DNA from: Tetramitus jugosus
Taxonomy: Eukaryota > Heterolobosea > Eutetramitea > Acrasida > Vahlkampfiidae
Assembly (NCBI GenBank): GCA_937625935.1
Contig: OW569386.1
Location: 248,001-312,000, forward strand
Direction: 5' to 3'
Length of the DNA: 64,000 bases
Shown here: positions 48,395 through 57,702 of the stretch, piece after piece
Position numbering within the stretch: position 1 is the stretch's first letter
How the letters are laid out: each line of letters starts with the position of its first letter
Translations under genes and position numbers: made by a program
The notes under the pieces: model-generated
Database searches by the model: none
What the model was told of the DNA's origin: nothing
Seen by the model: only the letters and a program-made list of their open reading frames with translations

Positions 48395-49500
48395 TTACTT
48401 CTTCCTCAAGTCTGCCAAGTATCTTTCGACTGCTGTGGTACTCCAGCCACTGGGCCACGTCTTGACAACAGAAGGTCTTCTCTCCATCATATCATAGTAC
48501 TGCTTGAGCAACGGATACTACGCATCAAATGTAAAAGTTAACTCTTGTCACGTACATGACAATAAAACAAACAATAGAGCTCCCAAGGAAAAACCCAAAC
48601 CAAATAAATAAATAAATAAATACACATACACCTGACAAATCCAATCCAAAACGCACCAATTGTGCCAAATAGGGAAAGAATGCCACATCGACAAGCATAA
48701 TGTTCGTACCACCTAAAAATTCAGCTCCATGCGACATGAGTAACTTTTCCCATCTGGTCAACTCGATATCAAGACTTGTTTTCCATTCCTATGTATTCCA
48801 TTCAAATTATTTAAAATGAATAACACATGAAAAAAAGAAAAAATCAAAGTTAAACGAGTTCGAACAATCATCATCTTTAAAAAAACTTTCATCATAATCA
48901 TTACTACTACTACTACTTACTCTCAACTTTTCTTTCAACACCTTCTTGTCAATCTTCTCATGAACCAAGTGTGCAAGGATGGAACGAGCAGTGTTGGCCC
49001 ACACTCCAATACTCTCACTAAACAAAACCAAGTTATGAGTGTATTCACCTCTATTTTCAAGTGTAGGTTGTCCTAAGAGTGGCGCATCTGGATAATATGT
49101 CTCAATATATAGTAACATGGCACTCTCTTCATGTAAGATGGCATCGACATCTGTCATGATCGGTAATTCTCCTCTAGGGTTCAATTTCAAGATGTCTTCT
49201 TGTTCATGTTCCTTCTGTACATTACGAATTCGAATTCGTTGCACACAGTCATAAAAGCTTTCGTGTGAGCATTTCCATTTTTTTGAGCGCGCTCAAATAC
49301 CTTTCGTTTACAGTGCCGCGGCATTCTCTCAATCAAAAAAATATATATAACACACATGTGACGAATCATTGAATTCATACCTGACTGAGAACAATCAATC
49401 TAGTTTCATATTTCAACTTTTTCTCTTCCAGCATGAGACGGATTCTCCATCCGATACTGGTATACTTTTTTTCCATCGGTCGGTACAGTGTGATGACCAT
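48395..49500 (-). CDS. Glutathione S-transferase, four exons
   Basis: Minus-strand exons at 49381-49500, 48921-49214, 48630-48788 and 48395-48517 join in phase 0 throughout to give 231 residues. Introns of 166, 132 and 112 nt start GTATGA, GTAAGT and GTATGT and end AG. The product shows a GST N-terminal thioredoxin-like domain: MVITLYRPM start, RLMLEEKKLKYETR, LNPRGELPIM (the cis-Pro region) and HEESAMLLYIE. A helical C-terminal domain follows (NIMLVDVAFFPYLAQLVRFG, with the D of the N-capping box). It conjugates glutathione to electrophiles. The catalytic Ser/Tyr/Cys is not obvious. The last intron contains an AAAT tandem repeat (48602-48621). Confidence 0.8.
48602..48621. repeat. AAAT tandem repeat in GST intron 3
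   Basis: Five copies of an AAAT unit lie in the last intron of the glutathione S-transferase gene. It is a simple microsatellite. Confidence 0.8.
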
Positions 49501-49946
49501 TTTTTTTCACTTTTTTGTTTGGGTCGGGATAAAGAGAGGGAATTGGGGTTTTCCACACAGACAAGCAAGTGATATCCTAAGTAAAGGCTTTTTGTCACAC
49601 CACAGAAAATTTTTGTTTTTGTTGTGAGATAAGTTTTGATGTGTGACAGATCGCAATTGAATGTTCCCGCTTTTTTTCGGACTAATAGTAAGTCAGCAAC
49701 ACATTGAGGAGGCTCCAGAATGGAAGCTTCAGAAGACCATTGGTCACAAAGTTTGTTCTTCGATCCATTCCACAGTGTGGCTTTACTCATCATTCCCTCC
49801 GAAATCGGACAATCCCAATCACCAAGCACCTCCGACAATCAGATTTACAAAACGACATTCCGCCACGATCAAATTCAAAAAAACAAGCACACCACAACCA
49901 ACAAACAAAACACCCAACATCAACAACATCAACAAGTAAAAAAAAA
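49501..49946. promoter_or_regulatory. Divergent region between GST and FAH-family genes
   Basis: About 446 bases. The part before 49947 is A- and C-rich leader (CAA/ACC repeats, then an A7 run just before the ATG). In frame with the FAH gene it is open upstream for 81 codons, but from a non-ATG codon. Nothing else recognised. Confidence 0.45.
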
Positions 49947-50927
49947 ATGAAGTTTGCCACCTTAAACAACGGAACCAGAGACGGAACACTGATCATTGTC
50001 AGCAGAGATCTCACCAGATACTCTCTGCCATCCACTCAAACCACTCTTCAAAAATCATTGGACGACAATTCATTGTCTCAATTCCAACCACTGTACGATC
50101 AATTGAACAATGATCAAAACTTTGGTCAAGAGTTGGATATGACTCAATTGACTAGTCCTTTGCCAAGAGCTTATGAATGGATTGATGGAAGTGCCTATAT
50201 TAATCATGTTGTTCTTGTGAGAAGGGCAAGAAACGCTGAACCTCCAGCGACACTCAAGACTGATCCATTGATTTATCAGGGAGGAAGTGGTGTTTTTTTG
50301 GCACCTACTCAGGACATTGAACATTTCTCTACGGATTATGGCATTGATTTTGAGAGTGAGATTGCTGTTGTGACGGACGATGTTCCAATGGGTACTTTGG
50401 CCAGTGAAGCTGAAAAACACATCAAGTTGATCATGTTGGTCAATGATGTCTCACTTCGAAATTTGATTCCTGAAGAGTTGGCCAAGGGATTCGGCTTTTT
50501 TGTCTCCAAGCCAAGCACTGCTTTCTCACCCATTGCCATTACACCTGATGAGTTGACTGCTGGTGTAGAGTGGAAGGAAGGACGTGTTCATTTGCCTCTC
50601 AATACCATTTACAATGGTCAATTGTTTGGTAATCCTGACTCTGGTCCAGAAATGCACTTTTCATTCTTGGATCTGATTCAACATGTGACCAGAACGAGAG
50701 CACTCACTGCTGGTACCATTATTGGTAGCGGAACTGTGAGCAATGAAGACAGAAGCAAGGGCAGTTCCTGCTTGGCCGAAAAGAGAATGATTGAAAAGAT
50801 TGACACTGGTGTCTTCTCTACTCCATTCATGCAATTCGGTGACACGATTGAGATTTACATGAACAATAGTGAGAACAAGGACTTGTTCGGACACATTAAG
50901 CAAAAGGTTGTTCAAAAGCAAAAGTAA
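49947..50927 (+). CDS. Fumarylacetoacetate hydrolase-family enzyme
   Basis: A 326-residue protein from the ATG at 49947. It belongs to the FAH family. The metal-binding acidic site is DYGIDFESEIAVVTDDVP near residue 131-150 (first Glu, second Glu, then Asp). Other marks are MLVNDVSLRN, KGFGFFVSKPSTAFSPIAITPDEL, and RTRALTAGTIIGSGTVSN followed by FGDTIEIYM near the C-terminus. These match the FAH-type C-C bond hydrolase/decarboxylase fold. The nearest relatives I know of this length and layout are bacterial fumarylacetoacetases of aromatic degradation. In eukaryotes the last step of tyrosine breakdown uses a longer form. Substrate is not certain. Confidence 0.83.
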   Translation: MKFATLNNGTRDGTLIIVSRDLTRYSLPSTQTTLQKSLDDNSLSQFQPLYDQLNNDQNFGQELDMTQLTSPLPRAYEWIDGSAYINHVVLVRRARNAEPPATLKTDPLIYQGGSGVFLAPTQDIEHFSTDYGIDFESEIAVVTDDVPMGTLASEAEKHIKLIMLVNDVSLRNLIPEELAKGFGFFVSKPSTAFSPIAITPDELTAGVEWKEGRVHLPLNTIYNGQLFGNPDSGPEMHFSFLDLIQHVTRTRALTAGTIIGSGTVSNEDRSKGSSCLAEKRMIEKIDTGVFSTPFMQFGDTIEIYMNNSENKDLFGHIKQKVVQKQK

Positions 50928-51030
50928 GAAGTGGGGATTGAATAAACAATTGAAAATGACAAGAATTCTTTGGCCAAAGTTTCACTATTTTGATGGTACA
51001 TTTATTTTCACAGTTGTCATCGGATCATCC

Positions 51031-52023
51031 TTACTTTGCAGTGGCTGCTTGACTGAGAATGGATTGCATTTGCTGCTCAAAGTTTCTTTGACCTTCCACC
51101 GGTCCATACGCATTCAAATTCAATTGAAGCAACTGTTGAACAGCACGATCATAATTCAATTGCAATTCTTGCAATCCTTCAATGGAGAAATTTGCCTTCT
51201 TGTACTCGGATGCCTTTCTTCTGTCCAACCATGCCTTCATCGCATGCTCATAACTGTAGTCTCTCTTGCGGAAAGTAAAGTACACATAACCGAGAATCGC
51301 AGTCGTAAATGTTACAAAATAGGTCATTGGTTCCACAACGTCCCAACCATAATCAACCCAAGTCAACTTTGCAAAGAATGCAGTCTGAGCACTCAAATAA
51401 CCCAATCCCAACCAAACTCTCATGTTCAATGCACTGCTTGCCTTCTCATCCAATGCCACCTTGGTCTTGATGAGTGGAGTAATGCGTTGATGGAGTTGAT
51501 CAATGGATTGTAACAATTCAGTCATTTGAGCTTGGATGGCACTTGGTTGAATCGATGAGTAAATTTGTTGGAGAATGGTTTCTGGCTTGAGAATGACTTC
51601 ATTGCCCAGAGCAGGATTGTTTTCAAAGTGGCAAAAGGTGGCAGACTCATGAAAGTGCTTCAATAGGTCAATAGCTTCACTTGGAGAGAGTTGAGCTTGT
51701 TCTTTGGCAATGTCCAGGTATTCTTGCTTGGAGATGACTGCTTTTCCAAGTTGTTCAAGGTGTTGCTTCAGCTGGAGCACACGAGCGGATTGAGCAAGGG
51801 AGGCCATGTGCGATGCAGCTTCATTTTGAAATGTGGCCGCAGAGTGGTGGAAGGTGCGCAGAGCAGCTGTCGTAAGAGATTTTGGCGCTTTTTTTGTAAA
51901 GTGAAAAGTGAGTGAGGTTAGAAAAAACATTGTGGATTTTGAGGGACAAATGAGTGAATGCCTACCTTGGTTTGTGATTTTGGAGCTTTGGGCGATTGCA
52001 CGGAACAAGTTTCTTCGCATCAT
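51031..52023 (-). CDS. MCU: Mitochondrial calcium uniporter pore subunit (MCU)
   Basis: An uninterrupted frame gives 330 residues. The pore motif is WDVVEPMTYF (compare DIME-P in animals), between two helices: LNMRVWLGLGYLSAQTAFFAKLTW and TYFVTFTTAILGYVYFTF. A coiled coil and amphipathic segments follow. The N-terminus is a mitochondrial presequence rich in Arg and Ser. A probable 78-nt intron (51888-51965, starting GTAGGC and ending AAAAAAG) lies in the presequence. Since 78 is a multiple of three with no stop, both spliced (304 residues) and unspliced forms are open. MCU mediates calcium uptake into the mitochondrial matrix. MICU/EMRE partners are not in this window. Confidence 0.87.
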   Translation of the reverse strand: MMRRNLFRAIAQSSKITNQGRHSLICPSKSTMFFLTSLTFHFTKKAPKSLTTAALRTFHHSAATFQNEAASHMASLAQSARVLQLKQHLEQLGKAVISKQEYLDIAKEQAQLSPSEAIDLLKHFHESATFCHFENNPALGNEVILKPETILQQIYSSIQPSAIQAQMTELLQSIDQLHQRITPLIKTKVALDEKASSALNMRVWLGLGYLSAQTAFFAKLTWVDYGWDVVEPMTYFVTFTTAILGYVYFTFRKRDYSYEHAMKAWLDRRKASEYKKANFSIEGLQELQLNYDRAVQQLLQLNLNAYGPVEGQRNFEQQMQSILSQAATAK

Positions 52024-52655
52024 GGTTCTTTGCAGTGTTGTTTGTTGTTTTTGTTGGTTTTGAGATCACAAAAACGTTTTTTGTTGTTGTTTGGGCGGGG
52101 AGAGAGAATGGCGAACTTGTTGTTCATTTGACGAGTTGGTTGGTGTCTGTTCCATGTGCGAAGCAGAATGATATTTGTCCGCGGAGAGTAAAGGCTGCAA
52201 GTTAAAAGTGAATGAGAGAAAGGAAATGTTACAGCAAGTTTACAATCGAAGCACTAACAATCCTGTGACATCCAATTACATCGCTTGTGTAGAATCGTAT
52301 CACTGCAGAAAGAAACGTGCTACTCTCGTCATGCCCCAACGAGTGAAACATGGATGATGCAGCAAATGGTTACGAGCAGTGTTAAATATATGCATGTGAG
52401 GAGCAGAAACTTGCGATAGCGAAGATATCGTTTCGCGAAAAGGAATCCAGTTTGATGTGGTTTTTATTTTCTTCACATCCATCGAGGAATTGATGGGAAT
52501 AGCTCAGTGTCTTTGTTCCCTCGCGGGTCAAACATATCGCACAAACGTTAGTTCCAAATGTCCACTCTGAATGACATGCATGAGGTGCTCTATGGACACG
52601 TCTTTGAGTTCACCTGATAAAGCTTTACAGAACTGTCGTTATTTTTGCTCTGCAT
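52024..52655. other. Intergenic region, no genes recognised
   Basis: About 630 bases upstream of MCU, between its start and the stop of the esterase gene, both on the minus strand. GTT runs (poly-Gln-like, probably leader) are near 52040-52110. No gene or RNA seen. Confidence 0.45.
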
Positions 52656-54239
52656 TTATATTTTGAGAGGAATCCAAAAGGGAGTGGCTGGCAAGGTTGT
52701 AAGACGGTTGTATAGAATACACTGAGGATATGCCTCCCATGCATAAACTATGCCTGTCGGGATGACATCATGAGGTATCGATGCACTTGTAATGACAACG
52801 ATACCTTCGTGGGACATACCTAAATCAACATCCACCATCGAATACAACCTGCTGTCATTGCCGATTAGCGAGAATGCATTTGCCCCATTTTGCTGACAAC
52901 ACTGTGTACAAGACATTGTCCCTTTAGCCACGATACCTCCATTGGAATTATTCATGACAAATGCAATTCGCCATGTTCCATCATTGTCCGCGTGTACTGA
53001 TTCGATTTGATAAAATTCAGGACCGTCGAATGGCACTTGCAAGTTGTATGTGTTGTAGAGTACCACTGGAGTCATTCTAGCTGCTATCAGGTCCTTTAGT
53101 CGCGGATGAATCGGATGGAAGGGACTCGTAGGATCACCCAAATCAATAGCAGTAGCCATTCCAGTCTTAGCAACAGAATTTCTAACTAATTGCTGACTCC
53201 ATCGCAGCATGATGAATCCTGGGTCGTCATATGCTGCCAGTTGCACAAAATTAAACGGTGCAACCATATCATTCGACAATGCCTTTGAAAACCTTACTCT
53301 CCAGTCCAGGATCATTTCTGAGAATAAACATTTGTACTTGTCAGGTTCGAAGCTATTGGATTCTCCTTGATACCACATTATTGACTTAAAATTTGTATGG
53401 AACAGTGGATTAATCATTGCATTGAAGAGTACGAGATCATCGTATGGCTTTGGTGGATCGTGCTTGTTCACGACTCGAGGAGGACACTTGTCCAGTGCGT
53501 CAGGGCTAGACCAAGACTCGACAGGTGTACCACCATAGGTCGATTGAATTAATCCGATTGTTATCAACTCATTTGTAGATTGAAGTCTTTGTAGACTTGA
53601 ATACACTCTGCGTGCAGTAAAGTAACACAGAGCAGAAAAGTCCTTCACATTCTTTTCAGTCGATTGAGTCCATGTGGCACTTGAATCACCCTCAAATGTC
53701 AACAGTGGTACTATAGATACATTGGGTACAATATGCAGCAATCGAATAGAGTCAGCAAACACAACTGCTGTTTCCAAGTATTGTTCTGCATTAAAATTTT
53801 GCCAAACAGGCATATCCATATTGGACTGACCACTGCACAGGAACACATCACCAAACATGACATTGGAAACATTGACATATTGGGCACTATTGGCAGTAGA
53901 AAACTGAAGCAAAAAGGGACCGCTCGCAGGCATGGATTCCAATCCAAACTTCCATTCACCAGTGTTGACATCAGATTGTGTCACATATGTAGGTCCAACC
54001 TGAATCATTGTACGTTCATTGAAAATGGTTAGCTTGAGTGTCATGCCTGGCTTGCCTTGACTCACGCCATACAGAGTTGCATTGACATCTCTCTGAACAA
54101 CCATGGAATCCGTAATAGGAGATCGGATAAAGGCCCATTGATCACCAGTGGAAGAATAGAGAATCTTTTCACTGTGAGCGGCACAAATGAGTGCCAAGAC
54201 AAGAGACAAAAACAGCAGCAACGGTCTTGTGAGAGTCAT
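52656..54239 (-). CDS. Secreted sialate O-acetylesterase-like enzyme
   Basis: A 527-residue protein from the ATG at 54239, which begins a signal peptide (MTLTRPLLLFLSLVLALICAAHS). It matches the SGNH/GDSL sialate O-acetylesterase family. The nucleophile Ser lies in LCSGQSNMDMP near residue 141. IGLIQSTYGGTPVESWSS, SIMWYQGESNS and DPTSPFHPIHPRLKDLIA follow, the last one supplying the Asp-His pair (about 370-380). An N-terminal beta-sandwich domain precedes the hydrolase part. Such enzymes remove O-acetyl groups from sialic acid or from other sugars. A role in digesting prey or host glycans is inference. It is divergent from the beta-amylase gene. Confidence 0.85.
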   Translation of the reverse strand: MTLTRPLLLFLSLVLALICAAHSEKILYSSTGDQWAFIRSPITDSMVVQRDVNATLYGVSQGKPGMTLKLTIFNERTMIQVGPTYVTQSDVNTGEWKFGLESMPASGPFLLQFSTANSAQYVNVSNVMFGDVFLCSGQSNMDMPVWQNFNAEQYLETAVVFADSIRLLHIVPNVSIVPLLTFEGDSSATWTQSTEKNVKDFSALCYFTARRVYSSLQRLQSTNELITIGLIQSTYGGTPVESWSSPDALDKCPPRVVNKHDPPKPYDDLVLFNAMINPLFHTNFKSIMWYQGESNSFEPDKYKCLFSEMILDWRVRFSKALSNDMVAPFNFVQLAAYDDPGFIMLRWSQQLVRNSVAKTGMATAIDLGDPTSPFHPIHPRLKDLIAARMTPVVLYNTYNLQVPFDGPEFYQIESVHADNDGTWRIAFVMNNSNGGIVAKGTMSCTQCCQQNGANAFSLIGNDSRLYSMVDVDLGMSHEGIVVITSASIPHDVIPTGIVYAWEAYPQCILYNRLTTLPATPFWIPLKI

Positions 54240-54673
54240 CTGGAAGAATAGTTTGTTTTTTTGTTGTGCAAATTTTTGTGGCTGCCCAAAGCGGATAACA
54301 AACACTTCTTGAGCTCACACATTCCATCGAAACAGTTTAACAACCGATTGTAGTTCGTGCTGGGAATGAGAAATGCGTCAGTACTGGTTTCTTTTGTAGA
54401 AAGGAACTGCAAGGCCCTTTACTCGCCATGGTGTGACACCATTTGATAACACGCATTCCACACACGTTATACCCAATTACTCCTTCAGTGGTCCTCGGAC
54501 GAAAATTTTTTATTTTTAATCACTCCGGAGAAGTCAGAACAAGTTTTCCCCCAACAGCAAACGAACCCCCCAAAAGTCAATCAATATCGTTCCACCACAC
54601 CTCATCTTTTGTTAACACCAAATCAAACAACACGTAACAACACTACAACAACTGTACCAACAATAACAACAAC
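54240..54673. promoter_or_regulatory. Divergent promoter region, esterase / beta-amylase
   Basis: About 434 bases between start codons of two secreted carbohydrate-active enzyme genes on opposite strands. The amylase side is rich in CAA/ACA (leader). Shared control is plausible but not shown. Confidence 0.4.
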
Positions 54674-56221
54674 ATGTCTCCCACTACACTACAACCACAA
54701 CGGTCAATCAAAATGTTGTTGTCGTTGACATCTGTCCTTTTATGTACATTATTATTCTTCTCATTGGGTGAAGCTTCATTGACCACTTCCCTCAGAAGAC
54801 AACCACAACAACAACAACAACAAGCTTCAAAAATTTCCATTGTTGACACGAATAAAAAAACAGCAAAATCTTTGTCGTCGTCGTCGTCACTGTACGTGCC
54901 CATCTATGTCATGATGCCATTGGATCTCGTTAGCTTAAACGGAGCACTCAACAATTTGGATCACGTGACTTCACAGTTGCGTCAATTAAAGTCTGTTGGT
55001 GTCGATGGCATCATGATTGATGTTTGGTGGGGTATCGTTCAAAAAGATGGATATCAAAAGTTTAACTGGAGTCCCTATGATCAATTGTTTGCACTGTGCA
55101 AGACCATTGGATTGAAAATTCAAGCCAATTTAGCTTTTCATCAATGTGGAACCAATGTCGGAGATTCTTGTTATATTCCGCTTCCCGCCTGGGTGATGGC
55201 AGAAAAATCTACGGTGCCTGATGGACTGTTTTACAAGGACAGAGAAGGTCATCAAGATGAAGAGTATCTATCGTTGGGAACGGACACTGTTCCACTGTTT
55301 CAAGGAGGTCGATTGACCAGTGTTGACTTGTATGCTGAGTTCATGTCAAGCTTCCAGAAGCGTTATGCCTCTTGGATTGGCGTCGATAATTTGATTTCGA
55401 GCATTGAGATTGGTTTGGGTCCTGCTGGTGAACTCAGATATCCTAGTTATCAACTGCAGAACAATATTTGGAGCTTCCCTGGCATTGGTGAGTTCCAGTG
55501 CTATGACAAGTACATGCTTCAATCATTGAACCGTAGTGCTTATGCTGCAGGTCATCCAGAGTGGTCTCACGGAGGTCCTATGGATGCTGGTCAGTACAAC
55601 TCACAACCACCAAGCAGTGTTCCATTCTTTGCAGATGGTGGTTGGAACAATTGGGAGTCAGACTATGGCAAGTTCTTTGTTTCATGGTACTCGAAGCAGT
55701 TGATTGCCCATGGTGATCGCATCCTCTCACGTGCCTTCTCCATTTTTGTCCAGAGTGCCAATAACACGATGAGCAAACCAACGATTGCTGCCAAGATTGC
55801 AGGTATTCATTGGTGGTATAACACAAGGTCCCATGCAGCAGAACTAACAGCAGGTTATTACAATACAGACAAGTACGATGGTTATACTGACATTGCACAG
55901 ATGCTTAAAAAGTATGATGCAGAGTTTGCCTTCACTTGTTTGGAAATGTTGGATCAGAACCAACAAAACTGTAACTGTGCACCTCAGGAACTCGTTCAAG
56001 AAACGAGAAATGCTGCCTGGAGCACTGGTGTTCGTTTTTCTGGTGAAAATGCACTACCTATTTATAATTATCAAGCAGGTTATGATCAGATTGTGTCTCA
56101 GTCTGTGTATAATGGAAGAGCGATTGATTCATTCACATACTTGCGATTGGATGATCAACTGTTCCAGGGCAATGCCTGGAACATGTTTAGCAATTTTGTC
56201 TCTCGCATGCACAACCTTTAG
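54674..56221 (+). CDS. Beta-amylase (GH14), secreted or membrane-anchored
   Basis: A 515-residue protein. A hydrophobic segment near residues 15-33 (LLSLTSVLLCTLLFFSLG) acts as signal peptide or anchor and is followed by Gln and Ser runs. The GH14 barrel starts near 75 (LYVPIYVMMPLDLV), with GVDGIMIDVWWGIV, LAFHQCGTNVGD, and the first catalytic Glu in GPAGELRYPSY near residue 250. The second is TCLEMLD near 420. Both Glu residues are present. Beta-amylases release maltose from the non-reducing ends of starch or glycogen. They are best known in plants and bacteria and occur in few protists. The gene could serve digestion of starch or glycogen from food. Confidence 0.9.
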   Translation: MSPTTLQPQRSIKMLLSLTSVLLCTLLFFSLGEASLTTSLRRQPQQQQQQASKISIVDTNKKTAKSLSSSSSLYVPIYVMMPLDLVSLNGALNNLDHVTSQLRQLKSVGVDGIMIDVWWGIVQKDGYQKFNWSPYDQLFALCKTIGLKIQANLAFHQCGTNVGDSCYIPLPAWVMAEKSTVPDGLFYKDREGHQDEEYLSLGTDTVPLFQGGRLTSVDLYAEFMSSFQKRYASWIGVDNLISSIEIGLGPAGELRYPSYQLQNNIWSFPGIGEFQCYDKYMLQSLNRSAYAAGHPEWSHGGPMDAGQYNSQPPSSVPFFADGGWNNWESDYGKFFVSWYSKQLIAHGDRILSRAFSIFVQSANNTMSKPTIAAKIAGIHWWYNTRSHAAELTAGYYNTDKYDGYTDIAQMLKKYDAEFAFTCLEMLDQNQQNCNCAPQELVQETRNAAWSTGVRFSGENALPIYNYQAGYDQIVSQSVYNGRAIDSFTYLRLDDQLFQGNAWNMFSNFVSRMHNL

Positions 56222-56333
56222 AACATGATGGTTGTCTGCAAACGGAACAACTTCTTTTTTGTAAACTATTATTTAATTTTCGACATGAATTATTAAACTA
56301 CTCTCTTGGAGTGTGATCCAACATGCCACATCA

Positions 56334-57371
56334 TTAGAAGCGAATGGATACCAAACTTGAGAACCAAGGATCCTCAGACAACACTTGAATCGTGGCCTTT
56401 TCCTGTTCAGTGCAGCAAGGACCAGGAGGAAATCCTCTCGTATCTTGTGAGATCCATCTGTTCGAAGCCAGCATTCCAGGAACAGTTGCATTGAACAGTA
56501 ACCAGTCGAATGATCTCGATCGAAGCAACTGAGTGCCACTCTTCAATGTTTCCTTGTTTTGAGCAATGCTGTCGAAGCGATAGAAACCAATTGCTCTTCC
56601 ATCTGAATTGAGATTCAATTTTGGTTCGAGCATTGACCCAGGAATGACCTGTGTGGCAATCATTGATCCAGAGTTGAAATCCGCAACAGACATTCCCAAG
56701 GTGTTGTTGTCCATTGTGTACACTGAGACATCAATACATGGATGAACCTTGGGATCGACAGTGATCTCTCCATTGACCCATCCCTTTCCAGATGCAGCAT
56801 AGTTGGCCCAGATGTTCTTTGAAGGTACATACAACAGTCCAATATCTGCTCCTTCACCACTCTCAGAATTGTACACTCCGAGACTCACATACACACCATC
56901 TTGGCTTCCCTCTTGTGTCACAATGACATCAGGCAAACAATACACAATTGAAGTCTGATGCCAATGGCTGCTCCTACAGTCTGTATCAACTCTGTACCAC
57001 GCACCCGTTCCACCACCGTTCCAAGCTTGTTTACACGTATCGTCAGATGCCTTGACGGAGTTCTTGCTTTGGAATCCAGGTTTCTGAGGTATCCTTGTTG
57101 CACGGCTACCTTGGTCAGCAGCAATAGTAGCTCTCTCTGGAGTATAATAGACAGGGGAGCGAGAGAGCGAGGAGATCCTATTGTGAGCTTGTTTCAATGT
57201 CAATTGCTCATGTTGGAGTCTGGCTTTTGTCCATGCAGTGATTCGCTCTTGAATGAGCAAGTGCTCATCTGCTTGTTCTTGATGGATTTGATTGGATAAA
57301 TCAATCAAAGATGCTAGTACGACAATGAGAAAGAGCAGTTGGAGTAAACAAACAAGGGCAGATCTGGTCAT
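56334..57371 (-). CDS. Membrane-anchored or secreted protein, unknown
   Basis: A 345-residue protein with an N-terminal hydrophobic segment (ALVCLLQLLFLIVVLASLIDL, about residues 5-25). A coiled-coil-like stem of about 35-70 follows. The remaining 240 residues have Trp, Gly, Cys and many beta-strand-like stretches (SIVYCLPDVIV, DGVYVSLGVYN, ADIGLLYVPSK). Cysteines may form disulphides, so a lumenal or extracellular beta-rich domain is likely. I do not recognise the family; a concanavalin-like lectin or glycosidase is possible. Starts at the ATG at 57371. Confidence 0.6.
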   Translation of the reverse strand: MTRSALVCLLQLLFLIVVLASLIDLSNQIHQEQADEHLLIQERITAWTKARLQHEQLTLKQAHNRISSLSRSPVYYTPERATIAADQGSRATRIPQKPGFQSKNSVKASDDTCKQAWNGGGTGAWYRVDTDCRSSHWHQTSIVYCLPDVIVTQEGSQDGVYVSLGVYNSESGEGADIGLLYVPSKNIWANYAASGKGWVNGEITVDPKVHPCIDVSVYTMDNNTLGMSVADFNSGSMIATQVIPGSMLEPKLNLNSDGRAIGFYRFDSIAQNKETLKSGTQLLRSRSFDWLLFNATVPGMLASNRWISQDTRGFPPGPCCTEQEKATIQVLSEDPWFSSLVSIRF

Positions 57372-57702
57372 GTGGCAATTCGATTGTGTTTGTGTTTTGG
57401 AGTGAAAATTTTGGCGGTCTGAGCAAAGAAACCGGCTCCTCAGTGAGTAGGAGAAGTTCAGTTTTTGTTTACAAAATGGTTACATTTTCATGTGTGTACT
57501 GCATTGTACTTCTGAACTTCTCCTACTCCCTCAATCCTTCTACCTATTTGTCATTTTGACACTTTCCAAGCATACATGATTATTGGATTTCGTATCGGAG
57601 CAAAAGATTGATTGTATTGAGAATAACAACCAATAGTGTGATATCGTAATACCATTAAAGATGCAGAGGTTATTGTGTTGAACAACTGTTTTTAATTAGG
57701 GC
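57372..57702. other. Intergenic region
   Basis: About 330 bases between two minus-strand genes. It should hold the promoter of the preceding orphan. Nothing else recognised. Confidence 0.45.

Noticed and set aside
49187-49378. A 63-codon minus-strand frame within the GST gene
   Set aside because: It spans the first GST intron; splicing at 49380/49215 explains the region better.
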